Source: Acanthaster planci
Lineage: Eukaryota > Echinodermata > Asteroidea > Valvatida > Acanthasteridae
NCBI RefSeq assembly: GCF_001949145.1
Contig: NW_019091394.1
Location: 1,157,200 to 1,175,069, forward strand
Reading direction: 5' to 3'
DNA length: 17,870 nt
The notes below the pieces were generated by a model. That model was not told the DNA's origin. It was given only the letters and a program-made list of their open reading frames with translations, and did no database searches. A program made the translations under genes and the position numbers. Below, piece by piece: positions 16,480-17,870 of the stretch. Numbering within the stretch: position 1 is the first letter of the stretch; every line of letters begins with the position of its first letter.

Positions 16480-17370
16480 GATGCACTGGGCAATTAATCA
16501 ACAGCAGCCAAACAAACTGGTCATGTTGAGACAATGGGAGCTAGTCCCATTGAACAATATGCCACTGGTGGATCTTTTGGTGGCTGGCAACCCCAGACTG
16601 CCAGGCTGTTTGGCCTTGGGGAGAGTTGACCTGTAGGATCGTGTTACACTGGGCAAGCAAATTACTTTGACAAATGATGCAGACTGGTGTGTCTGGCAGG
16701 GTTTCTAGTCATGGTCAAACAACCCTGAACAGTTAGGGTTATATATTGTACTTGTTTTAATGATGAAAATGATTTTGGAATCATTCATATTGATTGACAG
16801 AAATGAGGCCTTTCTATTTCTCCAGTCCAGTTAACTTTTTCTTTATTGTTAGGGCACTTCAAGTGTTGGCAAGTGGATAGAAGCAGAGATGGTAGTGAGA
16901 GTGGAAGAAACCTGTGCTGTCCATCCAGGAGGAGTCTGTCTTCTGCAGTGACTGTAAGTTGTCTTTTCAAATATTGAAGATGATGTTGAGGCCAAACATT
17001 GATGTCACAGTCACATGCACAAAGCAATGTTAAGGCAATGCTGAAGACTTCAAGTATAGACACTCAAGCCAATAGGGGTCGTAAGATATTACCTGAACCA
17101 AATCACTTTCAGGTTTGACAATTTAACAGTCACCATTTTGCAGTTAATTGTGAGTGCTCATTTGACCCTAAAAGAACCAGGGAGTAGATAGGATCTGCCC
17201 CCTCAAGATTTTTTTCTGATATCGCCACAGTACAGTAGTCAAGCCTTCAGGAGTATTTCAGTAACTCTTTGTGGGCTTCTTGACACCAATTCTGTGGAAA
17301 TTGCACATACTGAGTGTATCTTTCTCATTACAAGCACCCCTTTTTCCTGAAAGAAAAGCAAAAAAAAGGA
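16480..17370. other. Non-coding stretch
   Basis: No exon or repeat could be supported. Short frames are random-like on both strands. Confidence 0.45.
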
Positions 17371-17374
17371 AAGG

Positions 17375-17570
17375 AAGGTCCGAGCCTATGTGGCTCATCA
17401 GGCTGGTGTTTATTTGCAGTTTCCTTGGCATGAAATGACTGAGCATATTTTGTTTTCCCCCTAGATGGGAAGCCAGTCCATCATCGCAGGTTGCTTCCCC
17501 GCCTAATGGTGGTACCCATTTATACTCCTGGGTGGAGAGAGGCAAGCAGGGGTGAAGTGGCCAGCAGCTG
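17375..17570. repeat. Dispersed repeat fragment of marine-invertebrate type
   Basis: The phrases GGCTCATCAGGCTGGTGTTT, GATGGGAAGCCAGTCCATC..GCAGGTTGC, GGTACCCATTTATACTCCTGG and GTGGAGAGAGGCAAGCAGG occur in the order I know from a widely scattered non-coding repeat in several marine invertebrate genomes. I do not have a family name for it. The fragment appears to end near AGTGGCCAGCAGC, where full copies usually continue with a TTGCCCAAGGACAC-type phrase. Confidence 0.5.
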
Positions 17571-17785
17571 GATCTCGGCTGTGAGATGGAACAAAATAAC
17601 CTGGCAACTTCAGGGTTAACACTGGAATAATACTGACAGAACTTGGTGACATTAATTGGTTTCTCCTAGCAATCCTGGCAGGAGGAATTTCCGTTATGTT
17701 TGCTGCATCAGAGGCTCTGCTATAAAATGCTGACTAACAACAGAGGGCGCTATAACCATTCCATGAAGTCTACTACGTCACACAA

Positions 17786-17870
17786 CGGTAATGGAAAGAT
17801 TAGAGGGAAAACAGAACTGAACACGACCATAATGGAACAATGGTAATGGAAAGAGGAAAAAAGAACTGAA
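17786..17870. repeat. Direct repeat running off the right edge
   Basis: GGTAATGGAAAGA followed by a purine-rich stretch and AGAACTGAA occurs at 17787-17821 and again, 6 bases shorter, at 17842-17870. The period is about 55 bases. It may be the first units of a minisatellite that continues beyond the window. Confidence 0.6.

Noticed and set aside
1-17870. CRISPR array, prokaryotic defence system, rRNA or tRNA genes
   Set aside because: No regularly spaced repeats, no tRNA A/B boxes with cloverleaf potential noticed, no rRNA-like blocks, and the genes are spliced eukaryotic genes.

Overview
This is a eukaryotic genomic window. Coding sequence is split by GT-AG introns, exons are G+C-rich against A+T-rich introns and spacers, polyadenylation signals follow the stop codons, and the flanks carry foldback and MITE-type repeats. 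The repeat flavour (TACATGTA and TAGGCCTA motifs, a dispersed 'gatgggaagccagtccatc'-type repeat, AGGGGGCGCT sites) fits a marine invertebrate, probably a deuterostome such as an echinoderm. That placement is inference from composition and repeats only.

The coding content is two complete, head-to-tail genes for SLC16 / monocarboxylate-transporter-like proteins of the major facilitator superfamily. Gene A joins 2677-2917, 3594-3734, 4365-5330 and 5819-5946 (491 aa). Gene B joins 7652-7895, 8476-8616, 9279-10265 and 11048-11193 (505 aa). Both have four exons, all introns are phase 1, exon 2 is 141 nt in each, and the breakpoints fall at the same alignment positions, so they arose by tandem duplication. 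Protein divergence is substantial (24 of 47 identical residues in exon 2 by hand count), so the duplication is not recent or the copies have diverged fast. Both keep the SLC16 TM5-type signature (YFKRRYK.A / HFKRKYK.A ... G.GTG), the Arg in TM8 and the GW(I/L)LD segment before TM12. Both lack the Lys of TM1 and the Asp of TM8 that classical lactate/proton MCTs use, which suggests orphan-type MCTs of unknown substrate.

Layout: 1-2676 is non-coding apart from possible 5' regulatory sequence of gene A and holds a foldback at 1690-1757. Gene A occupies 2677-5946 with a strong inverted repeat in intron 1 (3090-3263). An A+T-rich 1.7 kb spacer (5947-7651) holds gene A's poly(A) signals and a possible TATA box for gene B. 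Gene B occupies 7652-11193, with a hairpin in intron 1 and G/C homopolymer runs in intron 3. The remaining 6.7 kb (11194-17870) has no exon I can defend. It holds a CpG-dense block with a perfect CRE and an E-box (about 11840-12060), a cluster of CCCAACT palindromes (12270-12343), an inverted-repeat element of about 275 bp (12626-12899), a 392-bp Tc1/mariner-type MITE bounded by TA (13974-14365), a near-consensus CTCF-like site (15264-15279), a 17-bp-arm hairpin (16395-16472), a dispersed repeat (about 17375-17570) and the start of a tandem repeat at the right edge.

I saw no prokaryotic system, CRISPR array, rRNA or tRNA. The most informative biology is the transporter pair with altered substrate-site residues.
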